Program-made: the position numbers and the translations under genes
Shown here: positions 48,413 through 59,941 of the stretch, one piece after another
Layout: each line of letters opens with the position of its first letter
Position numbering within the stretch: position 1 is the first letter of the stretch
Source: Loripinus fragilis
Lineage: Eukaryota; Mollusca; Bivalvia; Lucinida; Lucinidae
NCBI GenBank assembly: GCA_964019695.1
Contig: OZ026530.1
Coordinates: forward strand, 45,121,716 to 45,185,715
Reading direction: 5' to 3'
DNA: 64,000 bases
The notes under the pieces: generated by a model
What the model was told of the DNA's origin: nothing
Seen by the model: only the letters and a program-made list of their open reading frames with translations
The model's database searches: none

Positions 48413-49199
48413 TATACTCAACTACAAAAGAAACCCATCAGTCACTTCTCGGGGCAGTTACAGAAATCAGAATTAGGAAATGAAAATATATTTATACCAT
48501 ATTCCGTAGCAATCAGTTCTGCATCATTTCATTGAATAATGTAACAGTTTTGCTTAAATCTGTTCATGCTATTCGCTAGTGTTTAGACAAGGGAAGTTTT
48601 CACTTGAGAATGAACATTTCATTCTCGTCTTAATCAATTCATTTGAGTTAAATGCGTCCAAAAACAGACATGACCCTCTCCTGCAGCAATAACTGCCTCA
48701 TAACCCGGTCGAACTAAAAGCATGTGACGCATGACAACGTTCTTAGGAATCCATGCTCATTCCTAATGGAGAGCAACCTGAAACTGTCGAGGATTACGAA
48801 GTTGTACTGAACGATCCTGGATGCGTCGCCAGAGCTCATCCAACAACTGCTCTATCGAATTGAGATCCAAGCTTAACTTACGCTGTTTGTTTTGGCTTCT
48901 GCACACACTTGATAGCCTTGTCAAAGAGGGACGTACCGGTTATTGGACGAGGTGAACTGATTAAGACTAGAACTGGTGTGAATACCAATTGTCTGAAACT
49001 TGTCATTTTTAGAAATGACCCCTTGTCCATTCACTGGCGTACAGCATGAACGCGTTTAAGTAAAACTGTTACATTATTCAATAATTTGATGCATAGTTGA
49101 TTGTTAATGAATATGGTATAAAATATATTTTGATTTCTTAATTATTTACCATAATTGCCCTAAAATTTAGCTGATGAGTTTCTTTTGTAGTTGAGTATA
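48413..49199 (-). mobile_element. Deleted Tc1-like element with about 235-bp terminal inverted repeats
   Basis: 'tactcaactacaaaagaaac' at 48415 and its complement ending at 49197 are bordered by TA. Complementarity continues inward for roughly 235 bp ('tataccatattc', 'gaataatgtaacagtttt', 'cttaatca.ttca'). Only about 300 bp of interior is left, holding the transposase C-terminus. Confidence 0.75.
48640..48870 (-). pseudogene. Tc1/IS630-type transposase C-terminal relic
   Basis: The minus strand reads DLNSIEQLLDELWRRIQD (the DLNPIE motif with the last catalytic acid, 48867-48850 and on). It is followed by NPRQFQVAL, two stops, then IPKNVVMRHMLL and YEAVIAAGEGHVCFW. This is the expected order at the end of Tc1-like DDE transposases. 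The N-terminal HTH region and the first two catalytic Asp residues are missing through deletion. Confidence 0.7.
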
Positions 49200-49343
49200 T
49201 ATATTTGGTGAAAATACCGACATTATTTGGGCATCGTCGCGAGAAAAGCTGTCTTCAGGGTTAACGTCAAAGCGAGATTCAAACCAGTCTCCTCAGCTAC
49301 AGAGACAATATAGAAAATTTAAATTTCCCCAGTAGCAAGTTTA

Positions 49344-49911
49344 CATATCCCTCTAGTGCCCGGTGTATCATATATGCTACATTCTTCTTTTTTGGTGCCA
49401 TTGACCAGGATATTGGCTTAAAAGTTAAGTTAAACTGCTAGAAAGACAGTTAAGATGTTAGGCAACTAGATAAATCATTTCAGTTGAGACCATTTGTCTG
49501 AAATGGGTTTTATCAGCTACCAAAGTTCGCCAAAGTTCAAAAATGAAAATGTATCATATATGATACATTGGGCATTAAAAAAATAAAAAAAATAGAATTG
49601 AGATATTGACTTCATCTAGTCAGATAAACATGATATATATAATCTAATAAATTATTTTTCTTACACCAAATTGCCATCCAAAAAGGTTTCCTGAAATTAT
49701 AATTGGAACTTGAGTTATTCACTTTTAAAAAATCATGTCATGAAAACTTAATGCCCAATGTAGCATATATGCTACATGCTTATCTCGGCAACCTTTGACC
49801 TCAACACAAATTCAGACCCTGTTTTCTATTTGACTTCCCAAAGCTAGTATATGGATGGAATATAAATGTTTTCTGATAGCGCATTCTACGTTTGAGTACT
49901 AGAGGGATATG
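49344..49911. mobile_element. Element with CATATCCCTCTAGT ends and three 18-bp palindromes
   Basis: CATATCCCTCTAGT at 49344-49357 is inverted at 49898-49911. Inside are TGTATCATATATGCTACA (49364), TGTATCATATATGATACA (49550) and TGTAGCATATATGCTACA (49759), the latter two exact palindromes. No gene. Confidence 0.6.
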
Positions 49912-50639
49912 AAATTTTCCAAAAAGTGAATAACAAAGGTGCTTATCAGGCTGCGCGGGTGCGCAGGCTGGTCTGCACCTGTGTTGTTTGCAGACAGGTT
50001 TTCTAGCGACGAGGCCCATTTATTCATGCATATAGGTCAGGATCCGGTTATTATTTATAGGTAAAAGATGAGACATGAATTTATTCATATAAGAAAGAAC
50101 CTCTTTACTCCGTGGCTGGGAGTGGCATTCATGATTGAACAAAATCATACGATTGTGATACTTATACATATTTTTCCCTGTACGACCTAATTGAGGAAGT
50201 ATATACTTTTACAATAGATGACCAGCGTATGATAATCTGATACACTTCACATATACCATACCACCACTTGTTTCAAAGTTCGAGGTCTATATTTTAATGT
50301 TAACCTCTCTCTTCTTTTATACTTTGTGTATGTAAAAAGACAAGTCCGTTTGCACAGGCTTATTCTGGCTCGTTGCTCGCGGTCCAGTCGCCGATATAAT
50401 AAGCCCCATGAAATCTTGTTTATTGGCTGATATAAGTTTTAACAGTTTGTGGTAGATCATTAGCTCGTAAATGTACATTGCAACTTAATTAATCTCAAAC
50501 GATTTCATACAGGATAGAAACTGTGTATTTTAGGCATTTTGAAATATGTTTCCCTCACTCGGCTAACTCCAAGAAACACATTCTTATTTATACGGTTAAT
50601 GATCCGTGTACATGTTGGTTTTATTCCATTTTATCTGTC
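49912..50639. other. Upstream region of ZNF-3
   Basis: 49940-49995 is a GC-rich repeat fragment ('ctgcgcgggtgcgcaggctgg') related to 'gcgcatacgcgcag' words at 9420 and 36200. 50500-50639 reads as decayed finger DNA: 'catacagga' linker, then EICFPHSAN-x-KKH in frame with ZNF-3 but without an ATG. Confidence 0.5.
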
Positions 50640-51605
50640 ATGGAGAGAGATATACCTGATGATACTTGTGAGAAGTTGTTTAAGTGTGACATTTGTGTTA
50701 TATCTTTTGCTCGGTCATCTTCCTTAAAGAGACATCAGCTTGTTCATAGAGAACCAAAACCATATACTTGTAACTCTTGTGGTAAAACATTTACCAAATC
50801 ATCAAACCTTAAAAGGCATAGACTTATTCATGAAGGACCTAAGCCATTTACTTGTGACTATTGTGGTCAATGTTTTACACGGTCATTAGCATTGAAGCAA
50901 TATAAGCTTATTCATGAAGGAGATAAACCATACAGGTGTGACTCTTGCGGTAAATATTTTACCCAATCATCAAGCTTGTGGAAACATACGCAAATTCATA
51001 AAGGGCATAAGGCATATACATGTGACTATTGTGGTAAATCGTTTACTGACTCGTCATACTTGAAGACACATTCCCGTATTCATACTGGTAATAAGCCATA
51101 TAAGTGTGACACTTGTGGTAAATGTTTTACAGTGTCACATTCATTGAAAAACCATAAGCGTATTCATACAGGAGAAAAGCCTTATAATTGTGACTTTTGT
51201 GGTAAAAGTTTTACTCTTTTATCAACCTTGAACAGACACAAACTTACACATACCGGTCATAAGCCATATACGTGTGGCTCTTGTGGTAAAAGTTTTCTTC
51301 GCTCTTGTTACTTGAAGGAACATATGTTTATTCATAGTGGAGAAAAGCCATATTGTTGTGATACTTGTGGTAAATGTTTTAATCAATTATCAGGCTTGAA
51401 GAGCCATAAGCTTGTACATAATGACCATACGCAATATACTTGTGTCACTTGTGGTAAAATATTTACTCATTCACAATACTTGAAGCAACATATGCTTATT
51501 CATACAGGAGATAAGCCATATCACTGTGGAATTTGTGGTAAACATTTTTATCAACCATCAATCTTGAAGACACACATGCTTATTCATACAAAAAGTACAT
51601 CATAG
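50640..51605 (+). CDS. C2H2 zinc-finger protein ZNF-3 (eleven fingers)
   Basis: ATG at 50640 (G at -3 and +4, a good Kozak context), stop TAG at 51603-51605, 321 residues. The frame is open further upstream but has no earlier ATG. MERDIPDDTCEKL precedes eleven C2H2 fingers at 28-residue spacing. Finger 3 has Tyr for the first zinc-binding His (LKQYKLIH), so it is probably impaired. Linkers are atypical at the start (REPKP, EGPKP, EGDKP, KGHKA) and become TGEKP/TGDKP later. Helix residues differ much more from finger to finger than in ZNF-1 and ZNF-2, so this array is older or under different selection. No KRAB, BTB or other effector domain. Expected nuclear DNA binding; target unknown. The C-terminus ends two residues after a final linker-like TKSTS. 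Confidence 0.88.
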   Translation: MERDIPDDTCEKLFKCDICVISFARSSSLKRHQLVHREPKPYTCNSCGKTFTKSSNLKRHRLIHEGPKPFTCDYCGQCFTRSLALKQYKLIHEGDKPYRCDSCGKYFTQSSSLWKHTQIHKGHKAYTCDYCGKSFTDSSYLKTHSRIHTGNKPYKCDTCGKCFTVSHSLKNHKRIHTGEKPYNCDFCGKSFTLLSTLNRHKLTHTGHKPYTCGSCGKSFLRSCYLKEHMFIHSGEKPYCCDTCGKCFNQLSGLKSHKLVHNDHTQYTCVTCGKIFTHSQYLKQHMLIHTGDKPYHCGICGKHFYQPSILKTHMLIHTKSTS

Positions 51606-51796
51606 AAAAGAACCACATGGATGATAAGTTATGCTGGATCATTTACCCTTGAGGCACATTGGTATTATAACTTGAACCATGACATGTGATTTCCAACAAT
51701 GTGGCATTTTGACAAGTGTAGACTCATTCGAGCCTTTACAGCCTCCTTTTAAGCTATGAAGCTCAAAATGCTGTTTGAATCGAATGATATGTATTC
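51606..51796. pseudogene. Finger relic and repeat fragment after ZNF-3
   Basis: 51637-51710 can be read, with stops and shifts, as 'Thr-Leu-x-Ala-His ... Cys-Asp-Phe-x-x-Cys-Gly', an eroded finger. 51712-51785 is the inverse of 9480-9545 ('gagcctttacagcctccttttaag'). Confidence 0.45.
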
Positions 51797-52002
51797 GATC
51801 GGTACTCGAATCTATTCCTAAATGCTTACATAAATCGCCATGCTTATACTGAATGCTTAAAAATAATTGAAGTCTATGGTCCTTGTTGCATATGGCATGT
51901 TTTTCTATATAGTATTTACACCAATATCGATCACATCCGGTCTATGAAGTACTGGCAATACTCATAAATACCAGCAAATCGACGTATACATTAACCAGTG
52001 TG
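51797..52002. mobile_element. Single 206-bp arm of the foldback palindrome
   Basis: Runs from GATCGGTACTCGAATC to CCAGTGTG and corresponds to the right arm 6283-6488 end to end, with the same 206-bp length, but no second arm is present. Confidence 0.8.
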
Positions 52003-52529
52003 TATACTAGGCCAAAAAAGAAATGCCGCAAATAAAGATAAAAAATATTGCGTTTTAAATGAGAGTTACAAAATTTTATCTGCTATCTATATTTCGCTAC
52101 TTTTCCTGCCACACATAATTCCCATTTTTTATTGAGCTCAGTCAACCCAAACCAGTTTGCTGGCGGATTTTTATTTTCAAGTTTTCCACGTGCACATTCA
52201 TTTTATTTAGATTTACACATGCAATTACTACTGAAATCACTAGTCTAATATCCAGTTTGCTTGAAAACATATTAAAACTTTAAAATTCAAGATTACACAT
52301 TGCTAATTTGCGATACCAAAACGGACACATGTTCAACGCGAAAGGGCGATAAGGATGTTACAAGCTAACGTGACGTCATTGGTGATAGCCCAACAATATC
52401 GATGCCATGCAAGGACGATTTAAGGTCTTAGGAAACGATTCTGACAAATTGGAACAAAGTCAGAGCGTGCTTATTCATGACGTTATCGTGTAATGAGGCT
52501 ACGTCAAGATCGATAAAACTGTAGGTTAA
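52003..52529. other. No gene or repeat recognised
   Basis: AT-rich DNA with nothing supportable. Confidence 0.5.
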
Positions 52530-52728
52530 TTTTGTTTGATTTGTTTTTTTACATCCCATCAACAATCTTTCAGTTATGTAGGGAAAGGTCTTCCTGAGTT
52601 GAACCAGTACTAAGCTAGGATTAATAAGGCTTGCTCAAGGACACGACTCAGTGACGCCGATGAGGCTCGAACCCGCAGCCTTTCGGTCAAGCGACCAGCA
52701 TTCTACCACTGATCCACTGCACTCCCAC
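52530..52728 (-). mobile_element. tRNA-derived SINE
   Basis: On the minus strand: A box 'tggatcagtggtagaat', B box 'gggttcgagcc', then a body with 'ccttgagcaagcc' and a tail 'gatgggatgtaaaaaaac'. Related to the SINE at 38538 in the head. Confidence 0.75.
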
Positions 52729-52739
52729 CATAGGTTAAA

Positions 52740-54480
52740 CTGCTGGATCAATGATAGCTAGGACAACCCCAGGAACGCGTAATCCAAGAATCAGTGCTCA
52801 AACTGTGACAAATCGTTTGCGAGAGATTGATGAAAGACCGCTATATACAATGTATGTTTTATGTGCAGCCTTTCTTTTTTTCTATTTTTTGACTAGTATA
52901 TGTACAGGCTTTGCTGCTCGCATATACCACGTTATTGGTAGTCTCATGTTACGGCTCATTGGTTTTTTTTTCTGTAGAGAATTGTTAAGTTCGTGAGATC
53001 TGCATGATAATTTTTGCAATTTTGGAATTAAATGATATCTATGACGCCAGGTAGCAGATCAAAGGGGCGCTCTGCCTGGGAGCAACTTTCTTCCTTTTCA
53101 AGGTTTCTGATTGGTTGAGATTTCTTACTAAACTCTCCTCTGCTCTGACTATAAGATAAACATTCTAGGGTCAAATTGCCACTTGCAGCAAATTAACAAA
53201 CATGGTTTCAGAGGATTATTTTATTTCTACAGTAACTGCCCGAAGGCAACTGTATTTCTTGTCTGATCAACAAGTTAAAAGAAAGGTATCTCAAGAGAAA
53301 ATGTCTTATTAAGAGAGATTGTCTTATTAAACATGCATGCTGCTTGGCTTTAACTGGTCTTATCCTCCAATATTTTAACTAAATTTGCTCATGAAACAAA
53401 TATAATAAATAAAATAAATCTTATATTAAATGCAAAATATGCTGATTAATACAGATATGTTTTTTCATGGTTTACAAAAAAGGTGATGGTTTCCCTTTAG
53501 AACTGGGTCTAAATTTGTTGGCAATTTGTTTAGGTTAGTGAAGGTGAAAGGCCATAAACCTGCCACTTGTAGCATTGCTGACATTAATAGCATTGGAATT
53601 TCATGGTGATAATCCAAAATGATCTACAGGGAAATAGCTTGAACAGGAAGAATAATGTCCCTACAGGCATGAATGGTAGTACTCAGCCCCTTTATCTGCT
53701 ACCTGATGACGCGTAAATACGTTTTTGTTTGAACAAAATAGACAAACTTTTTTATAAAATATATGTACATTTTACACTTAACTCAATATTTTGGCCAGTG
53801 TCCTTATCAATAATAACATGCACTTTGATATCAACTACCTAGTCACTGTTCCACCATTTTGCACTTGTTTGTTAAACTGGTGGAACAGTAACTATATATT
53901 TGATATTTTCCCGCGTATTGGTCACTGTATCGCCACGTGGTATGCAATGTCCCAGTTTCTTCTAAAGGGAACGGAGATAGGAACCAGTTGTGTGGCTAGG
54001 CTAGACAGTGACCTACTATTTCATAATACCAAAGTGTGTGTTTGTTTTAACGATTATATGTTTTCATGTCTTTCTCGCAAATCTTGTTGTTTATCCCTAT
54101 ATAAGGACTGAATTGTCCATTTGTATTAGGGGACATTAGAAAATACCGTAGGAGATATGTCGTAAAGATACTGTTTCTTTACATGAGGCAGGTACGTGAA
54201 GTTTATCTATAATTGACAAAGTAAATATTGTACATGTTCGAGCTGTGGCGGTGCAATGCTTTTGCATCAATCACTATGTCTCTAGCAGGTCACATCTACT
54301 GGGGGAAAATAAGTCATCTTTTTTCTATTTTGTCTTCTGTTGAGTCGGCCAGCATTCTGTGTACGGGTTCTATAGGTGGTTACAAATAACGTCCCAATTT
54401 TTGGAGAAAATAGCTAATGTTACGAACTTACGTAGCAATCTACGCACTTGCGTAGTGCCTAAAAATCTCTTAGGACCGTT
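52740..54480. other. No gene recognised
   Basis: Unique-looking AT-rich DNA. A 12-bp hairpin (ACTGTTCCACCA / TGGTGGAACAGT) lies at about 53845-53892. A 106-codon frame at 53791-54111 has no recognisable domain, and its first codon is ATG; it cannot be supported as a gene. Confidence 0.45.
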
Positions 54481-56797
54481 AGGAAAAATACAGTCATGTA
54501 AGCAGATTTTAGTCTATGTGCGATAAGTATCCAAATCTGGAACAGTGGACCAAATATTGCCACCCCACCACACACACAAATCTTCGTTGCATTCATTTCT
54601 TTATCTGTGCTGGAAAGTCAACATAGGGACGGTTTATGGTTTAAGGCGCACATGCGATAGTACGAAAAAAGTGTATTTGATTCATCTCATATACTTCAAG
54701 TGAAAACAAAAGGTGCTTCTGCCCCCTCCCCCCTCTCTTGTGAAATTTGCAGACATAGCCTATCAAGCTGCACCTTTTAAGAGATGTTTGCACTCTGTAC
54801 GCTGGGGCGTTAGCCTGTTACAACTGTTACTGTAACAAGGTAAGAAGAAAAGTAAAGTGAAAGTTTGAGCTACAGAAAGAAGACATTAGACTATCTAATC
54901 ATTTAAATTACATATGCAGTCTGCAAACTGGATATCTAAGCTGTATAAAAGAAGCGTTTTAAACACAAGTACAACTTACAATGGTGTTATGTGCGTTACA
55001 TAGATTAAGTTTATCACCAGTAAATGTATTTGTGACCCCTCCCATCCCACGTCGCCCCCTCCCGAATTGTAAATTCTGCTCTGGTGCAGTATTTGTTAAG
55101 GTTTGCCTCAAAAATCAGACCAAGAAACACACAAAATAAGTCATAAAACGGTGTTCCATTCTAAGACTGCAAGCTACAAAAAACCAATATTAAAATAGCT
55201 TGGCCTAATAATTGTGTTAAGCTACCACGTGAATCCATTCATAAAATATAAACATTGCAGATGACCGGCTTCAATTTAGCCCAAATTTCAGAATTTTAGA
55301 AAATCACGTGAATTATGAAGGGGCCTGTTTGGACATAGTGAATAAAATAAGCTATCTAAAGTTTAATACGCTGTACTTAATTTTTGACAGGATCAACTTT
55401 TCTTCGCAGTGTTTACACTTCCGTGAAAATATTTTGCACGGTCACTGTCGCACGCACTCAAGATTTTGCGATATATCAGAATTTCTTCTCAAGCAGCGAA
55501 GGTTCATGTGTGTTTTCTCGCAAGAACACTCGCTGATAAAAAAAACAACTATTACTAACAAAAATGGATAGCTGATTGTGGACCAAAAGGAACTCAGACA
55601 AAACGCACAGATGGTCGCTGAAAAAATGAAGAAATATAGCACTTTCCTCTCGAGCAGCGAAGGCTTATACAAGACTGCACATGCACACATTCTTGCAAGA
55701 ACATTTTGTCGGGCCTGAACTGTTTTCAAATGTTATCAGCAGATGATATTTGTACAGATTATGTGGACATGAACTTGGCGCTATAAAATAAAATTGAGCC
55801 AGTGCGTGAGATTCCCATCAATGTGGTATGTATGACCAGCAAAGCCTCAGATCAGCCTGCGCATACGCGCAGTCTGATCAGAACCTTTGCGAGTCGTTTG
55901 AGTATTCTATGATTGTTACGCTACTGACTAAACAGCATTTGGAGTGTCTACGCTTAAAATGAGGCTGCAAAGGCTCGTCTGAGTCCACACATGTCAAAAT
56001 GCCACATTGTTGGAAATCTCATGCAGCCGCTCAATTATAATGATCAATTTCTTCCTCAGTATCGAAGGCTCATGAAAGAAGTCTCGCAATAATACCCACT
56101 GCTCTACAATAACCAACAAACGCTAGCACACCATCCAACAGATCTGGGCGCTAAATTGTATTATTATATAATCTATAAAAAACATTTCCTGATTGGCCCA
56201 GATGCCCATCCACTCGAGTAGATATAACTGCATGTCGCATGGGCTTGGGTTTTTCCTATTCAATATTAGTTACTAAAAATAGACTTCATAGAAACTTTCC
56301 ATAACAGGTGTGCTTTCAGCATGAAACTTGCATGATTTGCTGTAAATAAAATTCAGTGAGTGACAGCGGCACGAAATTTACAAGATATGGTGTTTCATAA
56401 TATACATGTAATTCAGACTTTGCTGTTAAATATAGTAATTAGCAGAACTCTTAAATGAACTAATGAATTCTTCTTTCTGGATTGATGCAATAAACTTGGA
56501 ATGGTCCATTGTATAATTCTAGGGGTCATAGGTTTTAATTTCTAAATAAAATCGCAGTTTTTTTTCTCTGAAGTTCATATTTGTCTTAGCAAACAGTGTA
56601 GACCCTTATGAAATACCACATGCGGCATTTAATCTAGATCTACTCTGTCTGCAGTTGTAATTACAAATACAGTATGCATATATTCCTCTTTGAACTGGAT
56701 AAAATCAGTTAGATACCATTCAAGACTGTGCAAGATCTAGTCCATGGCCAAGATTGTGATGTTGTTTTGTTTAGAGAAATTATATAATAAACAATTA

Positions 56798-56926
56798 TTG
56801 ACTATTGAGGCATTGGACATGATGTGATGTCGACCTAAGAATACCAATATAGACCTTGGCTCTGCCTCTGTCAATATTGGTACTCTCAGGTTGACATCAC
56901 ATCATGTCCAATGCCTCAATAGTCAG
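56798..56926. repeat. Hairpin-forming inverted repeat (copy B)
   Basis: 'ttgactattgaggcattgg' pairs with 'ccaatgcctcaatagtcag' and the arms pair through 'catgatgtgatgtc'. Counterpart of 10500-10627. Confidence 0.75.
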
Positions 56927-57283
56927 TAATTCTATAATGACTCTTTCTCTCGAACAATGATGGCTTAGTCGAGACTGCACAGTGTTATGTAATTTCTCTT
57001 CTTGTTGCATTGCCTCAGGTGAGCCTGCACAGATTCGCGGGATCATAAGGAAGATTCAAAAGAACACATAGACCTCTAGATACGACAAAAAAGAGCCTTA
57101 GCTGAGGCGTTTGTGCTTACATGCGCATGTACAGAGAGGCAGAAAAAACTGATAGAAACATGAGTGTGCATATGCAGACAGACTGATAAAACCTACATAC
57201 ATGTGCATTTACAGACAGACAGACTGAAAGAAATCGATATGCGCATGTTCAGACAGACAGACCGATAGACACATAAACAGACA

Positions 57284-57594
57284 ACCGGGCCGCGTAGCGC
57301 AGTCGGTAACGTGTCTGGCTACAGATGCGTGTCTGACTGCAGATTCAGGGGTCGTGAGTTTGATCCTGGCTTAGTCCCATACTTTCGTGGAGATTGATCA
57401 TGAAATAATTTCTACGGTCATTCTCCTCCCTTCCGCTGATTCATTCAAGAAGGGTTGTTGTCAGTTACAAGCAAAAGTATGTGCACAAATTACTGGTTAC
57501 CCGCTTGTTCAAGCCTGCCCAGGAAAAAGTGTGGTTAAGTGAACTGACCGTCCCGCAATGACCATAGCTGTTGACTTGGGACGTAAAGAAACAA
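57284..57594 (+). mobile_element. SINE present only in copy B
   Basis: Exactly bracketed by the 13-bp duplication ACATAAACAGACA (57271-57283 and 57595-57607), which is single at 10963-10975 in copy A. The head has A-box-like 'tagcgcagtcggtaacg' and B-box-like 'gagtttgatcc' pol III signals. The tail is 'gggacgtaaagaaaca'. Confidence 0.88.
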
Positions 57595-59941
57595 ACATAA
57601 ACAGACAGCGAGACAGAAAAAACAATAGATTTTCCCAAAACACGCAACGAATTAAAATTTAACTGATAGAGAACGAATGCAGTGTCAGACATGTTAAAAT
57701 GTGTTAAATGATCCCAATGGCGAAACTGCCGCATCCTTATTGATATTTTATGGCACTCTTTTTATTACATCAGTGACACATTCTTAAGACTCATTTCTGA
57801 AAACATGATAATAAGGCCCGTGCCTGTGGGGCTTGTAGTCCATTTATTCAACAAATGTTGATGGAAACGGATCTGTTAGAACAGTGTCAACCGCGAAAAG
57901 CAAACATTTAACATGGAATTTTAGTTATTTTTGGGGACAAACTAACGTAAGTCAACTGATATAGCCTTTTTAGCTTCATTTTGGACTGTCAATAATTTCC
58001 GGTTCTGAGATATCACAGGTGCATGAGAGAGATAGGGTAAAAACTAGCAGACAAGCTGGTGGAATCACGCTGTTAATAATAATAGTGCATAAACAAAGTA
58101 AGTAAGGGTGCAAAGATCAGGAATTTATACAATTAAGCAGGATGTGAGTGCGTTTCCTGGGCTTTCATTGGCTGATCGACTTTTTTATTGGCAGTTGGCG
58201 TTTGGTCAATTGTCAGAGGCTTCCTCACTGGGTAACTTACAGGTTAGCGTACTTTAGCGCAAGCGATACAGAACTCCAGATAAGAGGGGGTAAAGGGTAT
58301 TTTAGCATTGATTTTTTTGAATTCAGCATTGAAAAGTAAAATTGAAGGATAAAAATATCCTTTGCAGTTTGGGGTTTCAGTGCTGATATTCAATATATGT
58401 GACGAAATGTTTTATTCTTAGTAAAATATACACGAATTTTATAAATCTTGGAAATTTTCCCTAAAAAAGCAACATGCATTTGATACAAGCAACGTTTCTT
58501 TAAAATAGGTTAAGCAAATATTGAGTCTTTTTACAAGGCTTTGCATTTACTGCAATTAGATATTTTAAATATGGAGTAAAACACTCATTACAACGTAGGG
58601 GGTGAAATACCAATTGTCCAAATCGTTATCTAGACCACTGGCGATATTTATAAACGCGCTATTGGTCTATGGCCAGCAAAATTGTATCCAACAATGAACA
58701 GAATACACAGCTGATCGATAAAGACAGAAAAAAATGTCCAATCTGATATATAATAAAAAACTATTGTTAATTTTTGTTCTTGGTAGAGTTTAATGATTTA
58801 AACTACAGTATCCTTGCTTGCTAGATTTGGGAAATTTCAAAGAATTTATACCCAAAGTAAGAAAAAATTGGTATCACGATCACGTCTACCAAACACACTG
58901 ATGTGCAACTGTTGGTTGAATATAAAATATAAATGTCCTACGAAGAGACTCAAAATAGAAGACTGTCATGCGATATACTTACATACGAGTTAAGTATGTA
59001 TTCTTTTATAATGATAATAGCTGCAATATTGTCGTGGCCACAATGTTGACAACATGACGTACAAACATTGTCACAAATCACGTATCCCCCCCCCCCCCTG
59101 TAAATCTCTTCATATATTCAATCCAGTAAAGTTCCCCACTAGCAATTTAACATCTAATGGAATGTGATGGTATTTTTTGGAAGTCACACTCTATTGACTT
59201 TGATAAAAAACGATCGCTTAAAATGGATTTCCCCCTCAGAAGTCTGAGCTCTCAAACGCATTCAATGTTTTTTTTTAGTTTTCCTAATTCCAATAACAGA
59301 CATTAAATGGTGCAAAATGGGCTTTTTTTCAATTTGGAATGTTTCTATTGGCCTTGGAGAAAGGCAGAAAATCACATGTGTGTCACCTTTATACTCTGCA
59401 GAAGTTCTATGTATCTGATTTAATTTATTATATGTCTGTGAACCAGAAATGTTCAGATTAGCAATACCATTAAATGTATGCCCCAATTTCAAAACTTGCG
59501 AGAGTTACCATTAAAAACATATTATTTTAGCTGGTGTATTGCGCCTGTTTTAACATTCAATAACTTTCGAAAGAGTGAACAGATTCAAATACAATTTAGA
59601 TCCATTGTTCAAAACCACTGCCTAAAAATAACTGCAGTTTCCACGATCTTCTTACAACCATGTAGTTTGGAAGCCCATAAGTGCCAAAATAAGATAAATG
59701 TAAAATAAAAGATTATCAAGGTAGGAGGCCCTTCTGCCTTATTAAAAGGTGAATGAGATCTTGTCACTCACAGGAAGGGACGTTTCAAGCAGTGTCTTGA
59801 AAAAAAGCATTTGCTTGAAATATGCCTTTTGTGCAGTCGAATTGGACCGATTAGTTGTTCACCGAAAGCAGGACCAAAAATTACAATGTCTCCATAAAGT
59901 TATGGTCGCCTTATTTTTCAAACTGACTTAATGCCTCGGTT

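Noticed and set aside
49364..49776. CRISPR-like or phage repeat array
   Set aside because: Only three palindromes at unequal spacing inside a eukaryotic TIR element; no repeat-spacer structure.
50523..50639. N-terminal extension of ZNF-3 upstream of 50640
   Set aside because: No ATG (first codon GTG), and the sequence reads as an eroded finger. Could still be translated if an upstream exon is spliced in, but nothing shows that.
53791..54111. 106-codon plus-strand frame
   Set aside because: No domain, no homologous copy to test conservation and AT-rich context; a frame of this length is expected by chance in 64 kb.
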